NCBI GenBank assembly: GCA_964605095.1
Contig: CAZSBS010000001.1
Span: 1 to 64,000 of the forward strand
Direction: 5' to 3'
Origin: JAUWQU01 sp964605095
GTDB taxonomy: Bacteria > Planctomycetota > Phycisphaerae > SM23-33
DNA: 64,000 nt
Below the pieces are notes generated by a model, which saw only the letters and a program-made list of their open reading frames with translations, had not been told where the DNA came from and ran no database searches. Both the position numbers and the translations under genes were made by a program. Positions 30,704 to 39,334 of the stretch are shown piece after piece (positions within the stretch are counted from its first letter, which is position 1; every line of letters begins with the position of its first letter).

Positions 30704-32236
30704 ATGGACTGGTCGGACCTGGTAAGCACGATCTTCATGACGATTTACACCTTCAGCCTCGTGATGGTGTCGGCTTACGGTCTGCACAGGTACGTGATCG
30801 TCTATCTTTATTACAAGAACCGTCGCAAGGCCCCTCAGGCGCCGGGCCGGTTCGAAGACCTGCCGCCAGTGACGGTCCAGCTTCCGATGTACAATGAGCA
30901 GCACGTGGCGCGGCGGATCATCGAAGGCGCCTGCCGCATCGACTACCCCAAAGACAAGCTCCAGATACAGGTGCTTGACGACAGTATCGACGAGACCTGT
31001 CAGTACGCCCAGGCCGCGGTGAGCGAGGCTCGGGCCAAGGGGTTCGACATCGAGTACATCCACCGCGGCGACCGCACCGGCTACAAGGCCGGGGCGCTGG
31101 AGAACGGCCTCAAGACCGCCAAGGGCGAGTTCGTCACGATCTTCGACGCCGACTTCGTGCCCGCGACGGACATCCTCCAGCGGTCGATCCACTACTTCAC
31201 CGATCCCAAGGTCTGCGTCGTCCAGACGCGGTGGGATCACATCAACCGCAACGACAACATGCTGACCCGCACCCAGGCCATCCTTCTGGACGGGCACTTC
31301 GCCATCGAGCACGTGGCACGCAATCGCAGCAACCGGTTCATGAGCTTCAACGGCACGGCTGGAACGTGGCGGAGAACGGCAATCGCCGATGCCGGCGGCT
31401 GGCAGCACGACACGCTGACGGAGGACTTGGATCTTTCCTACCGCGCGCAGATGCGTGGCTGGAAGTTCGTCTTTCTGCCGGAGTTGACGGCCCCGGCTGA
31501 GCTGCCGCCGGAGATGACGGCCTTCAAGGCCCAGCAGTTCCGCTGGACCAAGGGCGGTGCGCAGACCACCATCAAATTGCTGCCCAAGGTTCTGCTCAGC
31601 AAACTGCCGCTGAAGGTCAAGATCGAGGCGTTTTTCCACCTGACCGGCTTCACGATGCACATATACATGTTTACGCTTGTGGTGCTGATGTACCCGGCGA
31701 TGGTCCTCCAAACCGTTCCGCTGGAGAGCGGCTCGATGTGGCGTGGCGTGTTCGACCTGGGTGTGTTCACCTTGGCAACGCTGTCGGCCAGCGTGTTCTA
31801 CGTCGCCAGCCAGATCGAGTTGTTCGGCAACTGGCGGCAGGTTGTCAAATACTTGCCCGTGCTGATGGCGGTAGGGGTGGGCCTTAGCGTCTCAAACGCC
31901 AAGGCGGTCCTGGAGGCGGTCTTTGGCCGGAAAAGCGAGTTCATCCGCACGCCCAAGTACGGCGGGTGCTCCACGGGCCTGCACCTGTCCGCGCCGCTGT
32001 CCAGCCGCGGCCGAAAGAAAAGAAGCCTGCTCCCGTACGTCGAACTGCTGTTCGGCGTCTACATGGCCGGCTGCACGATCCACAGCCTGATGCACATAAA
32101 GGCGGCGCTGACGGCGCCGTTCCTGGTGATCTTCACGTTCGGCTTCTTCTACGTGGCGGTAACGAGCTTCATTTCCCAGCGGGTTGTTGCCCCCGCGGCG
32201 TCGGCTGAGCCGGCAGCGGCGCCGGCACGCGACTGA
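30704..32236 (+). CDS. Family 2 glycosyltransferase, cellulose-synthase-like
   Basis: 510-residue processive polysaccharide synthase in the inner membrane. A membrane helix lies near residues 5-30. The GT-A domain has LDDSID (near 92), FDADF (148-150), TEDLD (239) and the processivity motif QQFRW (277-281). Several C-terminal membrane helices follow. This is the D, DxD, D, QxxRW set of CslA/BcsA-type enzymes. No PilZ domain or BcsB partner is nearby, so the product is unknown. ATG 30704 is preferred over a more upstream in-frame start. Confidence 0.88.
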   Translation: MDWSDLVSTIFMTIYTFSLVMVSAYGLHRYVIVYLYYKNRRKAPQAPGRFEDLPPVTVQLPMYNEQHVARRIIEGACRIDYPKDKLQIQVLDDSIDETCQYAQAAVSEARAKGFDIEYIHRGDRTGYKAGALENGLKTAKGEFVTIFDADFVPATDILQRSIHYFTDPKVCVVQTRWDHINRNDNMLTRTQAILLDGHFAIEHVARNRSNRFMSFNGTAGTWRRTAIADAGGWQHDTLTEDLDLSYRAQMRGWKFVFLPELTAPAELPPEMTAFKAQQFRWTKGGAQTTIKLLPKVLLSKLPLKVKIEAFFHLTGFTMHIYMFTLVVLMYPAMVLQTVPLESGSMWRGVFDLGVFTLATLSASVFYVASQIELFGNWRQVVKYLPVLMAVGVGLSVSNAKAVLEAVFGRKSEFIRTPKYGGCSTGLHLSAPLSSRGRKKRSLLPYVELLFGVYMAGCTIHSLMHIKAALTAPFLVIFTFGFFYVAVTSFISQRVVAPAASAEPAAAPARD

Positions 32237-32254
32237 CCTTTCCGGACGTCATGA

Positions 32255-32275
32255 CGTCGGGCTTTCGCCCCGACG
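32255..32275 (+). terminator. Terminator after the glycosyltransferase
   Basis: A 7-bp stem CGTCGGG / CCCGACG with a 7-base loop, followed by CCTCTTCT. It lies 19 bases after the stop and before the convergent tRNA gene. The T-run is short, so strength is uncertain. Confidence 0.5.
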
Positions 32276-32291
32276 CCTCTTCTAATGGCAA

Positions 32292-32373
32292 TGCGAGAGG
32301 CGGGACTCGAACCCGCACCCCTTTCGGGACCAGGACCTAAACCTGGCGCGTCTGCCAATTCCGCCACCCTCGC
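32292..32373 (-). tRNA. tRNA-Leu (anticodon UAG)
   Basis: Minus-strand cloverleaf of 82 bases. The acceptor GCGAGGG pairs with CTCTCGC (one G-U) and the discriminator is A. The anticodon stem CCAGG/CCTGG encloses TTTAGGT, giving anticodon TAG for CUA codons. A class II variable arm (CCCGAAAGGGG) and the T-arm GCGGG-TTCGAGT-CCCGC are present. The 3' CCA is not encoded. Confidence 0.93.
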
Positions 32374-32406
32374 GCGACCGCTGCCGCTCACGGCGGAACA
32401 TTGTCG

Positions 32407-32490
32407 CTTATAGAACTTATAGAAAAAGCCGGCCCGCCTTGCCAGCGTATTCCGCCTTTTCCAGGTTCCGCCTTTTCCAGGTTCCGCCTT
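32407..32490. repeat. Two short tandem repeats upstream of tRNA-Leu
   Basis: CTTATAGAA occurs twice head to tail (32407-32424). Then the 16-base unit TTCCGCCTTTTCCAGG occurs twice, with a partial third copy (32450-32490). The tRNA promoter would be expected here on the minus strand. No gene is evident between this and the VWA leader. Confidence 0.6.
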
Positions 32491-32940
32491 GTCTTTTCCG
32501 TCGTTTCCCGAGTTCCGAGGGGCCTCCAGGGCTTCATTGTCCCCTGAAACTTGCAAAAACCCGACAATAAGAACGAGAATTACCATTGTCTTACACGGGG
32601 CGCCACGTTATGATTAGGTTAAGAGGCTGGATGTTTGGCTGCTCAGGCTTGATGGCAGGCCGGTTGCGTGAGCACATCGTCGGTGGCCCTGCGGCGCCGT
32701 ACGAAAATATAAGTGAATGTTCGAATCTGGTTCTAGCTCTCCGGGCGAGCCGTTTCCAGGCTTGCCCAAGCGGGTCCACATCGGGCGGCCGCAAGGCGCC
32801 TTGGCCCGTCATGCCGATGGAGTACGTCTGGGCGATTTGGCCCGGCCGTACGTTTGCAAAGTGCCGCGTGCTCGGGTAATGCCTCCGGCGGGAGCACAGT
32901 TGCTTTTCCGTCGCGGCGCGAAGGTCGGGCATTGGCTCTC
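32491..32940. other. Gene-poor stretch before the VWA locus
   Basis: About 450 bases. Short open frames exist on both strands, but none has a ribosome-binding site plus recognisable family features. Probably the promoter and upstream leader of the locus that follows. Confidence 0.4.
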
Positions 32941-33065
32941 TTTTGCCGATTGCAACGGGCGCGACAGGCAGGTGGAAATGCGGTTCTCCGACAGGCCAGG
33001 CCTTTCGTGTCGGTAGGGACGCCCCGTTGCCGACGCCGAGGCCGCAGCGATGAGGAGATGCAATC
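32941..33065 (+). promoter_or_regulatory. Candidate leader RNA 1, with alternative hairpins
   Basis: The 125 bases before the first VWA gene are similar to those before the second. CCGACA (32988-32993) can pair with TGTCGG (33008-33013). Alternatively GTCGGTA (33009-33015) can pair with TGCCGAC (33028-33034), enclosing GGGACGCCCC. The two stems share 33009-33013, so only one can form at a time. The GAGGAG ribosome-binding site is at 33052-33057. The shape suggests a switch or protein-binding leader; no known riboswitch consensus is recognised. Confidence 0.45.
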
Positions 33066-34280
33066 ATGACCATTGATTTCCGATGCGAAAACTGCGGGAA
33101 GCTGTTGAGTGTCGACGATCAGACCGGCAGCGCGGCGCGATGTCCGCATTGCCGCAAGAAAGTCACGGTCCCGGCCGCCCTGGCCGCATTGCCCCGTCCG
33201 CACGTGCCGCCCACCGCCAGGTGCGCCACTGCTGGCTTGCCCGCCGTCGCGCAGGCGTCTGGCCAGGCTGATGGCCGGCCGGGGGAGCAAGAGCCCGTCG
33301 AGGGCGAGGCCGTCGCCGGCGCCATGGCCACGGCCATGCCATGGGTAATCAGCGCCTTCATGCACCTGGGCGTGTTCCTGGTCATGATCTTCTTCGTCAT
33401 GGTGACGGTGGTCACCAAGATTCCGATTACTATCGACATACCTGAGGGGGTGAATGTCCATGAGAATCCTGGGGGCGTGATGAACCCCAAGACCGAGACG
33501 GTCTCCAAGATCGAAAGTGATCGACGGAGAGTCGTCAAGCGGGACGACCCCAAGCGGGAGGAACAGGTCGAGAGGGGCAAGACCGGCAAGAGGGTTGATC
33601 TTCTTGCTCCCTCGTCGGGTGGTGCCCGGGGCGGGGCGGCCGAATTGGGCCTGGACAACAGCGACGCGACGGGGGGGCCAGAGAGCACGTTCATCGGCGG
33701 TGGCGGCAGCGGTTTCCACATCGTGTTTGTGGTTGACCGTTCTGGCTCGATGGCTCCGACTTTCGAGCGAGTCAGGTTCGAGATGCTCAAGACCATCGCC
33801 CACTTTAAGAAGGAACAGGACTTTACGATCATCCTCTTCTCCGACAACCAGTACATCGAAGGGCCGCAGAAGCGCCTGGTCTTGGCGACTGATGAGATCA
33901 AGGACGCGGCGACCGATTTTCTCAAGGACATAACCGCCAGCAACACGACCACGGTTTTACCAGCCCTGAAACGCGCGTTCGAGGTCCTCAAGTATGCCGA
34001 CAAGGAGAAACCCGGCCGGCTCGTTTACCTGCTGAGCGACGGCGACTTTGCGGGCATGTCCGGCGGCTCGACATACACCGGCGCCGATGGCAGGGTCCTT
34101 AACGGCAACGAGGCCGTGGTCCAGTGGCTGCGGGACAACAACCCCAAGGATGAGGCGAAGGGCAGGATGCACGTTCACACGTTCCTCTACCTCAGCAAAG
34201 ACGAAGAGGCCATGAAGGTAATGAGAACCATCGCCCATGAGAACGGCGGGTGGTTCAAGCCAATTAGCGCCGATGAGTGA
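33066..34280 (+). CDS. Zinc-ribbon, membrane-anchored VWA-domain protein (copy 1)
   Basis: 404 residues. The N-terminus has a zinc ribbon (CENC at 7-10, CPHC at 26-29). A Pro/Ala linker leads to a membrane helix (about 90-117, PWVISAFMHLGVFLVMIFF). A spacer then leads to a von Willebrand A domain. The metal-ion site is complete: DRSGS at 224-228, a Thr in TTTVLPALK and Asp in LLSDGDF. The orientation would put the zinc ribbon in the cytoplasm and the VWA outside. It is paralogous to the next gene and upstream of ExbB/ExbD-like genes. The function is unknown; VWA domains usually bind protein partners. Confidence 0.85.
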   Translation: MTIDFRCENCGKLLSVDDQTGSAARCPHCRKKVTVPAALAALPRPHVPPTARCATAGLPAVAQASGQADGRPGEQEPVEGEAVAGAMATAMPWVISAFMHLGVFLVMIFFVMVTVVTKIPITIDIPEGVNVHENPGGVMNPKTETVSKIESDRRRVVKRDDPKREEQVERGKTGKRVDLLAPSSGGARGGAAELGLDNSDATGGPESTFIGGGGSGFHIVFVVDRSGSMAPTFERVRFEMLKTIAHFKKEQDFTIILFSDNQYIEGPQKRLVLATDEIKDAATDFLKDITASNTTTVLPALKRAFEVLKYADKEKPGRLVYLLSDGDFAGMSGGSTYTGADGRVLNGNEAVVQWLRDNNPKDEAKGRMHVHTFLYLSKDEEAMKVMRTIAHENGGWFKPISADE

Positions 34281-34310
34281 TTCCGAGAAAACGCATGTGT
34301 CAGACAAATG

Positions 34311-34446
34311 ACTTTTTTGCCGATTGCCACCAGCGCGACGGGCTGGTAAAAATACGGTTCTCTGACAGGCAAGGGCTTTTGGCTTTTGTGTCGGCCGGGA
34401 TGCCCCGTAGCCGACGGCGCCAGCGCAGCGATGAGGAGATGCAAGC
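34311..34446 (+). promoter_or_regulatory. Candidate leader RNA 2, duplicate of leader 1
   Basis: Between the two VWA genes the leader recurs: TTTTGCCGATTGC, then CGGTTCTC, then the paired elements. CTGACA (34362-34367) can pair with TGTCGG (34389-34394), while GTCGGC (34390-34395) can pair with GCCGAC (34410-34415). Several differences keep or alter pairing by G-U changes. The same GATGAGGAGATGCA ribosome-binding region follows. Conservation of the non-coding part suggests function, although recent duplication is an alternative. Confidence 0.45.
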
Positions 34447-35664
34447 ATGACCGTTGATTTCCGATGCGAGAACTGCGGGAAGATGTTGAGTGTCGACGAT
34501 CAGCCCGGCAACGCGGTTCGTTGTCCACATTGCCGCAAGAAAGTCACGGTGCCCGCGGTCCTGGCCGCGTTGCCCCGTCCGCACGTGCCCCCGAACGCCA
34601 GGCATGCCGGCTCTCATTCCGGCGGGCAGTCGCAAGGCCAGGCCGATGGCGAGCAGGACGAGCAGGGCGAGGAAGAGCCCGAAGAGGAGGGCCAGGCTGT
34701 AATGGGCGCCATGGCAACGATCATGCCCTGGGTCATCAGCGTCTTCCTGCACTTGGGCGTGTTCCTGGTCATGCTCTTCTTCGTCATGGTCGTGGTGAAC
34801 ACCAAGATTCCGCCGGAGATCATCATTCCGGACGCCGCGCTGAGCCTGGACAATCCCGGCGGCGTGATGGACCCCAAGACCGCGACGGTTTCCAAGAGCG
34901 AGAATGATCGGCGGACGGTCGTCAAGCGGTACACCAAGCGGGAGGACCAGGTCGACAAGGGCAAGACCGAGCAGACGGTTCAGCTTCTCGCGGCCTCATC
35001 GGACGGCGCTCACGGCGGCGCGGCCGACCTGGGCCTGACCAACAGTGACGCCGCCGGCGGACCCAAGAGCCGGTTCTTCGGCTCCGGCGGCAACGCATAC
35101 CACATCGCGTACGTGGTGGACCGTTCGGGCTCGATGGCCCCGACGTTCGAGCAAGTCCGTATCGAGATGCTCAAGTCCATCAGCGGCCTTAAGGCGGTGC
35201 AGGACTTCACGATCATCCTTTTCTCCGACAACCAGTTCATCGAGGGTCCGCAGAAGCGGCTGGTCTCGGCGGAGCTTGAGAACAAGCTCGCGGCGAACAA
35301 TTTCCTCAAGGACATAACCGCCCAGAGTTCGACCACGGTTTTGCCGGCCCTGAAGCGGGCGTTCCAGGTCCTCAAGTATGCCGACGCCAGCAAGCCAGGC
35401 CGGCTGGTTTACCTGCTGAGCGACGGCGACTTCGCGGGCATGTCCGGCGGCTCGACGTACACCAGCGCCGACGGCAGGGCCCTTAACGGCAACGAGGCCG
35501 TGATTCAGTGGCTGCGGGACAACAACCCCAAGGATGAGAAGAAGGGGCTGGTTCACGTCAACACGTTCCTCTACCTCAACAAGGACGAGGACGCCATGAA
35601 GGTAATGAAAACCATCGCCAAAGAGAACGCCGGCCGGTTCAAGCTCATCAGCTCCGACGAGTGA
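34447..35664 (+). CDS. Zinc-ribbon, membrane-anchored VWA-domain protein (copy 2)
   Basis: 405 residues, same layout as copy 1: zinc ribbon (CENC, CPHC), acidic linker (EQDEQGEEEPEEEGQ), one membrane helix (PWVISVFLHLGVFLVMLFF) and a VWA domain with the metal site DRSGSM. The two proteins are very similar across the VWA half and differ most in the linkers. The repeat unit, about 1.38 kb, includes the leader. The next gene (TPR protein) starts 14 bases after this stop. Confidence 0.85.
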   Translation: MTVDFRCENCGKMLSVDDQPGNAVRCPHCRKKVTVPAVLAALPRPHVPPNARHAGSHSGGQSQGQADGEQDEQGEEEPEEEGQAVMGAMATIMPWVISVFLHLGVFLVMLFFVMVVVNTKIPPEIIIPDAALSLDNPGGVMDPKTATVSKSENDRRTVVKRYTKREDQVDKGKTEQTVQLLAASSDGAHGGAADLGLTNSDAAGGPKSRFFGSGGNAYHIAYVVDRSGSMAPTFEQVRIEMLKSISGLKAVQDFTIILFSDNQFIEGPQKRLVSAELENKLAANNFLKDITAQSSTTVLPALKRAFQVLKYADASKPGRLVYLLSDGDFAGMSGGSTYTSADGRALNGNEAVIQWLRDNNPKDEKKGLVHVNTFLYLNKDEDAMKVMKTIAKENAGRFKLISSDE

Positions 35665-35678
35665 TTCCGGGAGATAGC

Positions 35679-36752
35679 ATGCGTCAGACAACTGTCATTT
35701 TCGCGGGGATATGCCTGGCCGGCGGGCTGGCCTTTGCGGACTCGCTGACCATCAACAACCTCCCGTATGACAATGTGCGCGTCACCGACGTTTCCAAAGG
35801 CACGATAACCTACGAGCTTAGCGGGCGCAGGTACGACAAGCCTCTGGCCGAAGTCAGCCGCGTGGTGCTGAGCGGCCAGAGGGACTTCAACAAGGCCGAG
35901 GACGCCTTCAAGGCCGGCAAGTTTGCCGATGCCGTCGCGGCCTACACCGAGGCTGAAAAGTCCACCGATAAGCTCGACTGGCTGCGTCGGCTGATCCGCT
36001 ATCGCCGCATTCCCGCGGCCGACGCGGCGAAAATGCCGGGCCAGGCCGTCGCGGACTGGTTGAGCGTCGTCGACGACGCCGGTGCCAGCCGGGCCGTGAT
36101 AGCCATGGCCCCGGAAGCGGTCGCCCCCAAGGGCTCGCCCGATAACGCCTTGGCGATGGAGCTGCTGAAAAAACGCCTCGGCAAGGGCGATCCGATATTC
36201 CGCGCCAAGGTCAAGGACCTGCTGCTTAATCTCTATGCTGCCGAGGACCTCAAAGACAAGGCGATGCTGCTCCAGGGCGAAGGGCCGGCCACCGCCCCCG
36301 GCGGCGAGCAGGCGCCCCCGCCGCTGGTGGTCTCGGTCGAGCAGGTCTCCAGGCAGTTGCAGGAGGCCGCCAGCCAGATCAAGCTCGGCCAGTACGACGC
36401 CGCGGCTGAGAGCATAAAGGCGAAGCTTAACCGGTTTACCAGCAGTGAGCTTCCAGGCGCGCTGGTGCTTCGGGGCAAGGCGCTTCAGTTGTCATACGAG
36501 AAGGGCGGCTCCAAGGATGTCAAGAAGCTCAAGGAGGCTGGGCTGTGCTTCATGCGCGTTGCGGCATGTTGCGACCCTACCACCCCGCAGGTGCCGGAGG
36601 CCCTTTACCTCGCGGCGATGGTCGAGCGTGTACTGGGCAACCATGTCGCGGCCGCCAATGCGATGCGGATGTTGATCGCCCGGTACGCCGCGAGCGAGTG
36701 GGCCCAGAGGGCCCAGACCGCGTTGGGCGGTGCCGCCGGGCCGGAGAAGTAA
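35679..36752 (+). CDS. Secreted TPR-like repeat protein
   Basis: 357 residues with a signal peptide (IFAGICLAGGLAFA). The first 45 residues after cleavage resemble the small beta domain that often opens planctomycete repeat proteins (LTINNLPYDNVRVTDVSKG). Helical repeats follow (FNKAEDAFKAGKFADAVAAY; QYDAAAESIKAKL). ATG 35679 has a gggag box. It lies directly after VWA copy 2 and before exbB. Probably a periplasmic scaffold; no catalytic motif seen. Confidence 0.75.
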   Translation: MRQTTVIFAGICLAGGLAFADSLTINNLPYDNVRVTDVSKGTITYELSGRRYDKPLAEVSRVVLSGQRDFNKAEDAFKAGKFADAVAAYTEAEKSTDKLDWLRRLIRYRRIPAADAAKMPGQAVADWLSVVDDAGASRAVIAMAPEAVAPKGSPDNALAMELLKKRLGKGDPIFRAKVKDLLLNLYAAEDLKDKAMLLQGEGPATAPGGEQAPPPLVVSVEQVSRQLQEAASQIKLGQYDAAAESIKAKLNRFTSSELPGALVLRGKALQLSYEKGGSKDVKKLKEAGLCFMRVAACCDPTTPQVPEALYLAAMVERVLGNHVAAANAMRMLIARYAASEWAQRAQTALGGAAGPEK

Positions 36753-36874
36753 GAGTTGCCGCGCGGTTTTTGGGACTATCGAGTACAATCCCCGGCCGGG
36801 CCGGCCAGGGTTGAAAAGGACACTTAAGGCAGGCAGCGAGACAGGAACCCTGTAGAACAGAGGAGATCGAGAGC

Positions 36875-37552
36875 ATGTGGGATTTTCAATGGGCGACATT
36901 GGCGCAGATACAGCCCTCCGGCAATCTGGACTACTTCGAGATGCTGGTCTGGCCGGGCGGCGGGAGTATCGGCATTCTGCTGTGGCTGTTGAGCGTCGTG
37001 CTGGTTGCGCTGTGCATCCAGTTCTTCATCACGATCCGCCAGGGCAACATCATGCCCGACCTGGTCAAGCAGCAGATACAGACTCTTTTCGACAATAAGC
37101 AGTACCGCGAAGCGATCGAGGTGACGGCCACCGAGCCGAGCATGCTCAGCTACGTGGTTCATGCGGCGCTATCAGAGGCGGCGCACGGATACGCCTCGAT
37201 GGAGCGCGCCATGGAAGAGTCGGCCGAGGAAAAAAGCTCGGGCATGCTCCGCAAGATCGAGTGGCTGAATCTGCTGGGCAACATCAGCCCGATGCTTGGC
37301 CTGTTGGGAACCGTCTGGGGCATGATCCTGGCCTTCATGGCGATCGTCGCGGCCAAGGGCATCCCCTCGCCGGACGCGCTGGCTAAATCGATCGGCATCG
37401 CGCTGGTGACGACCCTGCTGGGCCTTATGGTGGCGATTCCGGCGCTAGGGGTCTTTGCCATTCTGCGCAACCGCATCGATGCGCTGAGCAACCAGGTGAT
37501 CATGCAGTCGCAGGAGTTGATTTCGACGTTTCGCCCGGCCCCCAAGGGCTGA
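36875..37552 (+). CDS. MotA/TolQ/ExbB proton-channel family protein
   Basis: 225 residues, three membrane segments. The first is near 31-53. The conserved family pair is LNLLGNISPMLGLLGTVWGM and SIGIALVTTLLGLMVAIPAL. Family proteins form a pentamer around an ExbD dimer and use proton flow to move partner proteins. Three ExbD-like genes follow. The start has a clear aggag box. The partner system (iron uptake, Tol or something else) is not stated by sequence; no TonB is nearby. Confidence 0.92.
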   Translation: MWDFQWATLAQIQPSGNLDYFEMLVWPGGGSIGILLWLLSVVLVALCIQFFITIRQGNIMPDLVKQQIQTLFDNKQYREAIEVTATEPSMLSYVVHAALSEAAHGYASMERAMEESAEEKSSGMLRKIEWLNLLGNISPMLGLLGTVWGMILAFMAIVAAKGIPSPDALAKSIGIALVTTLLGLMVAIPALGVFAILRNRIDALSNQVIMQSQELISTFRPAPKG

Positions 37553-37603
37553 TCGGCGCGGGCGTCATTAGACATTGCAGTCGCCAGGACGGGTAAGGAG
37601 TAC

Positions 37604-38164
37604 ATGACAATGGCAACGAAAAAGTTTCGTTCATGCAGTGACGTCGGGTTCAACATGACCCCCATGATCGACTGCACGTTCCAGTTGATCATCTTCTTCA
37701 TCCTTGTCGGCCAGGTTGCCAACGAAACCTATGCCAAGAACGTGAAGCTCGTCAGGCCGGTCGACAGCCAGGCCATACCGTCGTCGGTGGCCAAGTTCAC
37801 CAACAAGGTGACGGTGAACGTTGTCTCGGCCGCGGCCGGGGAGTTGAACCCGGACCCTGCCACGGCTTCGGAGTTGAAGTTCTACCAGATTCTCACCGTG
37901 AAGTACCATGTCGGCGAGATTGACCGGATGATCGACGTAATCAAGAAACTCAGGAGCGACTACGAGAAGCAATTCGGCACGACCGTTTCGCCAACGGCAG
38001 GCGCAGGCGGCAAGGAAGGCGATGACAACCGGATGTTCTTCCTTGAGATCCGTGCCGACGAGCGCGTCAACTGGCAGGATGTGGCGCCCGTCATCCGTGC
38101 CGGCGTCGAGGCCGGCATCAACAAGATGAACATCACCGCCCTGACGGCACGGATCGGAGACTAA
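37604..38164 (+). CDS. ExbD/TolR family protein 1
   Basis: 186 residues. A short cytoplasmic N-terminus leads to NMTPMIDCTFQLIIFFILVG, the family membrane helix with the conserved proton-path Asp. The periplasmic part is larger than in the other two copies, with an insert around residues 85-145 (RMIDVIKKLRSDYEKQFG, then a Gly-rich loop). The C-terminus VRAGVEAGINKMNITA-like region is typical. The start follows taaggag. It is one base from exbD 2. Confidence 0.9.
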   Translation: MTMATKKFRSCSDVGFNMTPMIDCTFQLIIFFILVGQVANETYAKNVKLVRPVDSQAIPSSVAKFTNKVTVNVVSAAAGELNPDPATASELKFYQILTVKYHVGEIDRMIDVIKKLRSDYEKQFGTTVSPTAGAGGKEGDDNRMFFLEIRADERVNWQDVAPVIRAGVEAGINKMNITALTARIGD

Positions 38165-38165
38165 C

Positions 38166-38672
38166 ATGGCTATTACAGCAAACAAACCGGTGGAAGGCGA
38201 CGAGACAGTCCACCATGTATCGCCCAGCAAGGAAAAGGACAAGCCGAAGGCGAGCATGCAGCCGCCGATGACGCCGATGATCGACGTCACGTTCCAGTTG
38301 CTGCTGTTCTTCATCCTCACGTTCGAGTTCCGCGAGTCGGAAGGCATGATCCCGGGCACGCTGCCGAACAAGGGCTCCATTGCCCAGTCGGTCACCGACA
38401 CTCCGCCGCCGGACCCGATCCAGATCCGCGTGATCCCCTCGGCAAACAAGGAAACCGCCAGCTACGAGATGACCGGAATCGGCGTGGCGATTGCGACCCC
38501 GCACGATCTCGGTGAGCTTCTCAAGCAGCGGCGGGAGCAGATAGGCAGCACGGAAGTGCCCATAGTGATATTTCCCAGCCAGGACGTGCCCTGGGGGTTC
38601 GTCGTCGAGGCGTTCAACCAGGCCAAGAGGGCGAATTTCCAGAAGATCGGTTTTGCCCAGCAGATAATGTGA
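38166..38672 (+). CDS. ExbD/TolR family protein 2
   Basis: 168 residues. MTPMIDVTFQLLLFFILTFE is the membrane helix with the conserved Asp. The N-terminal KPVEGDETVHHVSPSKEKD and the C-terminal DVPWGFVVEAFNQAKRA are almost the same as in copy 3. The ATG directly follows the stop of exbD 1. Paralogous to copy 3 by recent tandem duplication. Confidence 0.9.
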   Translation: MAITANKPVEGDETVHHVSPSKEKDKPKASMQPPMTPMIDVTFQLLLFFILTFEFRESEGMIPGTLPNKGSIAQSVTDTPPPDPIQIRVIPSANKETASYEMTGIGVAIATPHDLGELLKQRREQIGSTEVPIVIFPSQDVPWGFVVEAFNQAKRANFQKIGFAQQIM

Positions 38673-38774
38673 CTTATCCGCGCCGGGCGGGTGATGCCGC
38701 GGCAGGCTGGGCATGAGAAGAATGAGCGACATCGCCCGTTTGGATGGCGAAAGGCTCTGCCAAGGGAGACTATC

Positions 38775-39281
38775 ATGGCGATTTCTACAAGCAGGACGGT
38801 AGAAGGCGACGAGAAAGTCCACCATAAGGCGCCCGCCGGAAAGCCAAAGGGCTCAGCCAACCTCCAGCCGCCCATGACCCCGATGATCGACGTGACGTTC
38901 CAACTGCTGCTGTTCTTCCTGCTGACCTGCGAGTTCCGAGAGTCCGAAGGGGCGATACCCGGCACGCTGCCCCGGATCGACAATGGGCTGGTTGTTAGGC
39001 CTCCAGTTCCGCCCCAGTCGGACCCGATCGAGATCCGGCTGCGTCCCTCCGCCGACCGGCAGTCGGCAAGTTACCAACTGACCGGAGTGGCCACGGTTAT
39101 CACGAGCGTCCGTGAGTTGGGCGACCTGCTCCGGGTTCGCCAGGAGCAGCTTGGCAGCGGGGAGGTGCCGGTGGTGATATACCCCAACCCGGATGTGCCC
39201 TGGGGGTTTGTCGTTGAGGCGTTCAACCAGGCCAAGAGGGCGAGGTTCAGCAAGATCGGCTTTGCCCAGGGAATACTGTAA
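38775..39281 (+). CDS. ExbD/TolR family protein 3
   Basis: 168 residues. ATG 38775 (gggag box) is chosen because MAISTSRTVEGDEKVHH aligns with the start of copy 2. The helix is MTPMIDVTFQLLLFFLLTCE. The C-terminal DVPWGFVVEAFNQAKRARFS matches copy 2. The periplasmic middle differs. Two distinct ExbD subunits could form heterodimers in one ExbB ring. Confidence 0.9.
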   Translation: MAISTSRTVEGDEKVHHKAPAGKPKGSANLQPPMTPMIDVTFQLLLFFLLTCEFRESEGAIPGTLPRIDNGLVVRPPVPPQSDPIEIRLRPSADRQSASYQLTGVATVITSVRELGDLLRVRQEQLGSGEVPVVIYPNPDVPWGFVVEAFNQAKRARFSKIGFAQGIL

Positions 39282-39334
39282 GCCAGCCGGTCCGCGGCGG
39301 GCAAGTGATAAGCTAGAGCGAGTGTGAGATAGGT

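Noticed and set aside
32586..33016. Short plus-strand frames before the VWA gene
   Set aside because: Two overlapping frames in different phases, neither with a ribosome-binding site or family-like residues. The region is better explained as a leader.
32941..33065. Leader compared with known riboswitches
   Set aside because: The c-di-GMP-I (GEMM), TPP, purine and preQ1 patterns were considered. The required core motifs are not present, so no known class is claimed.
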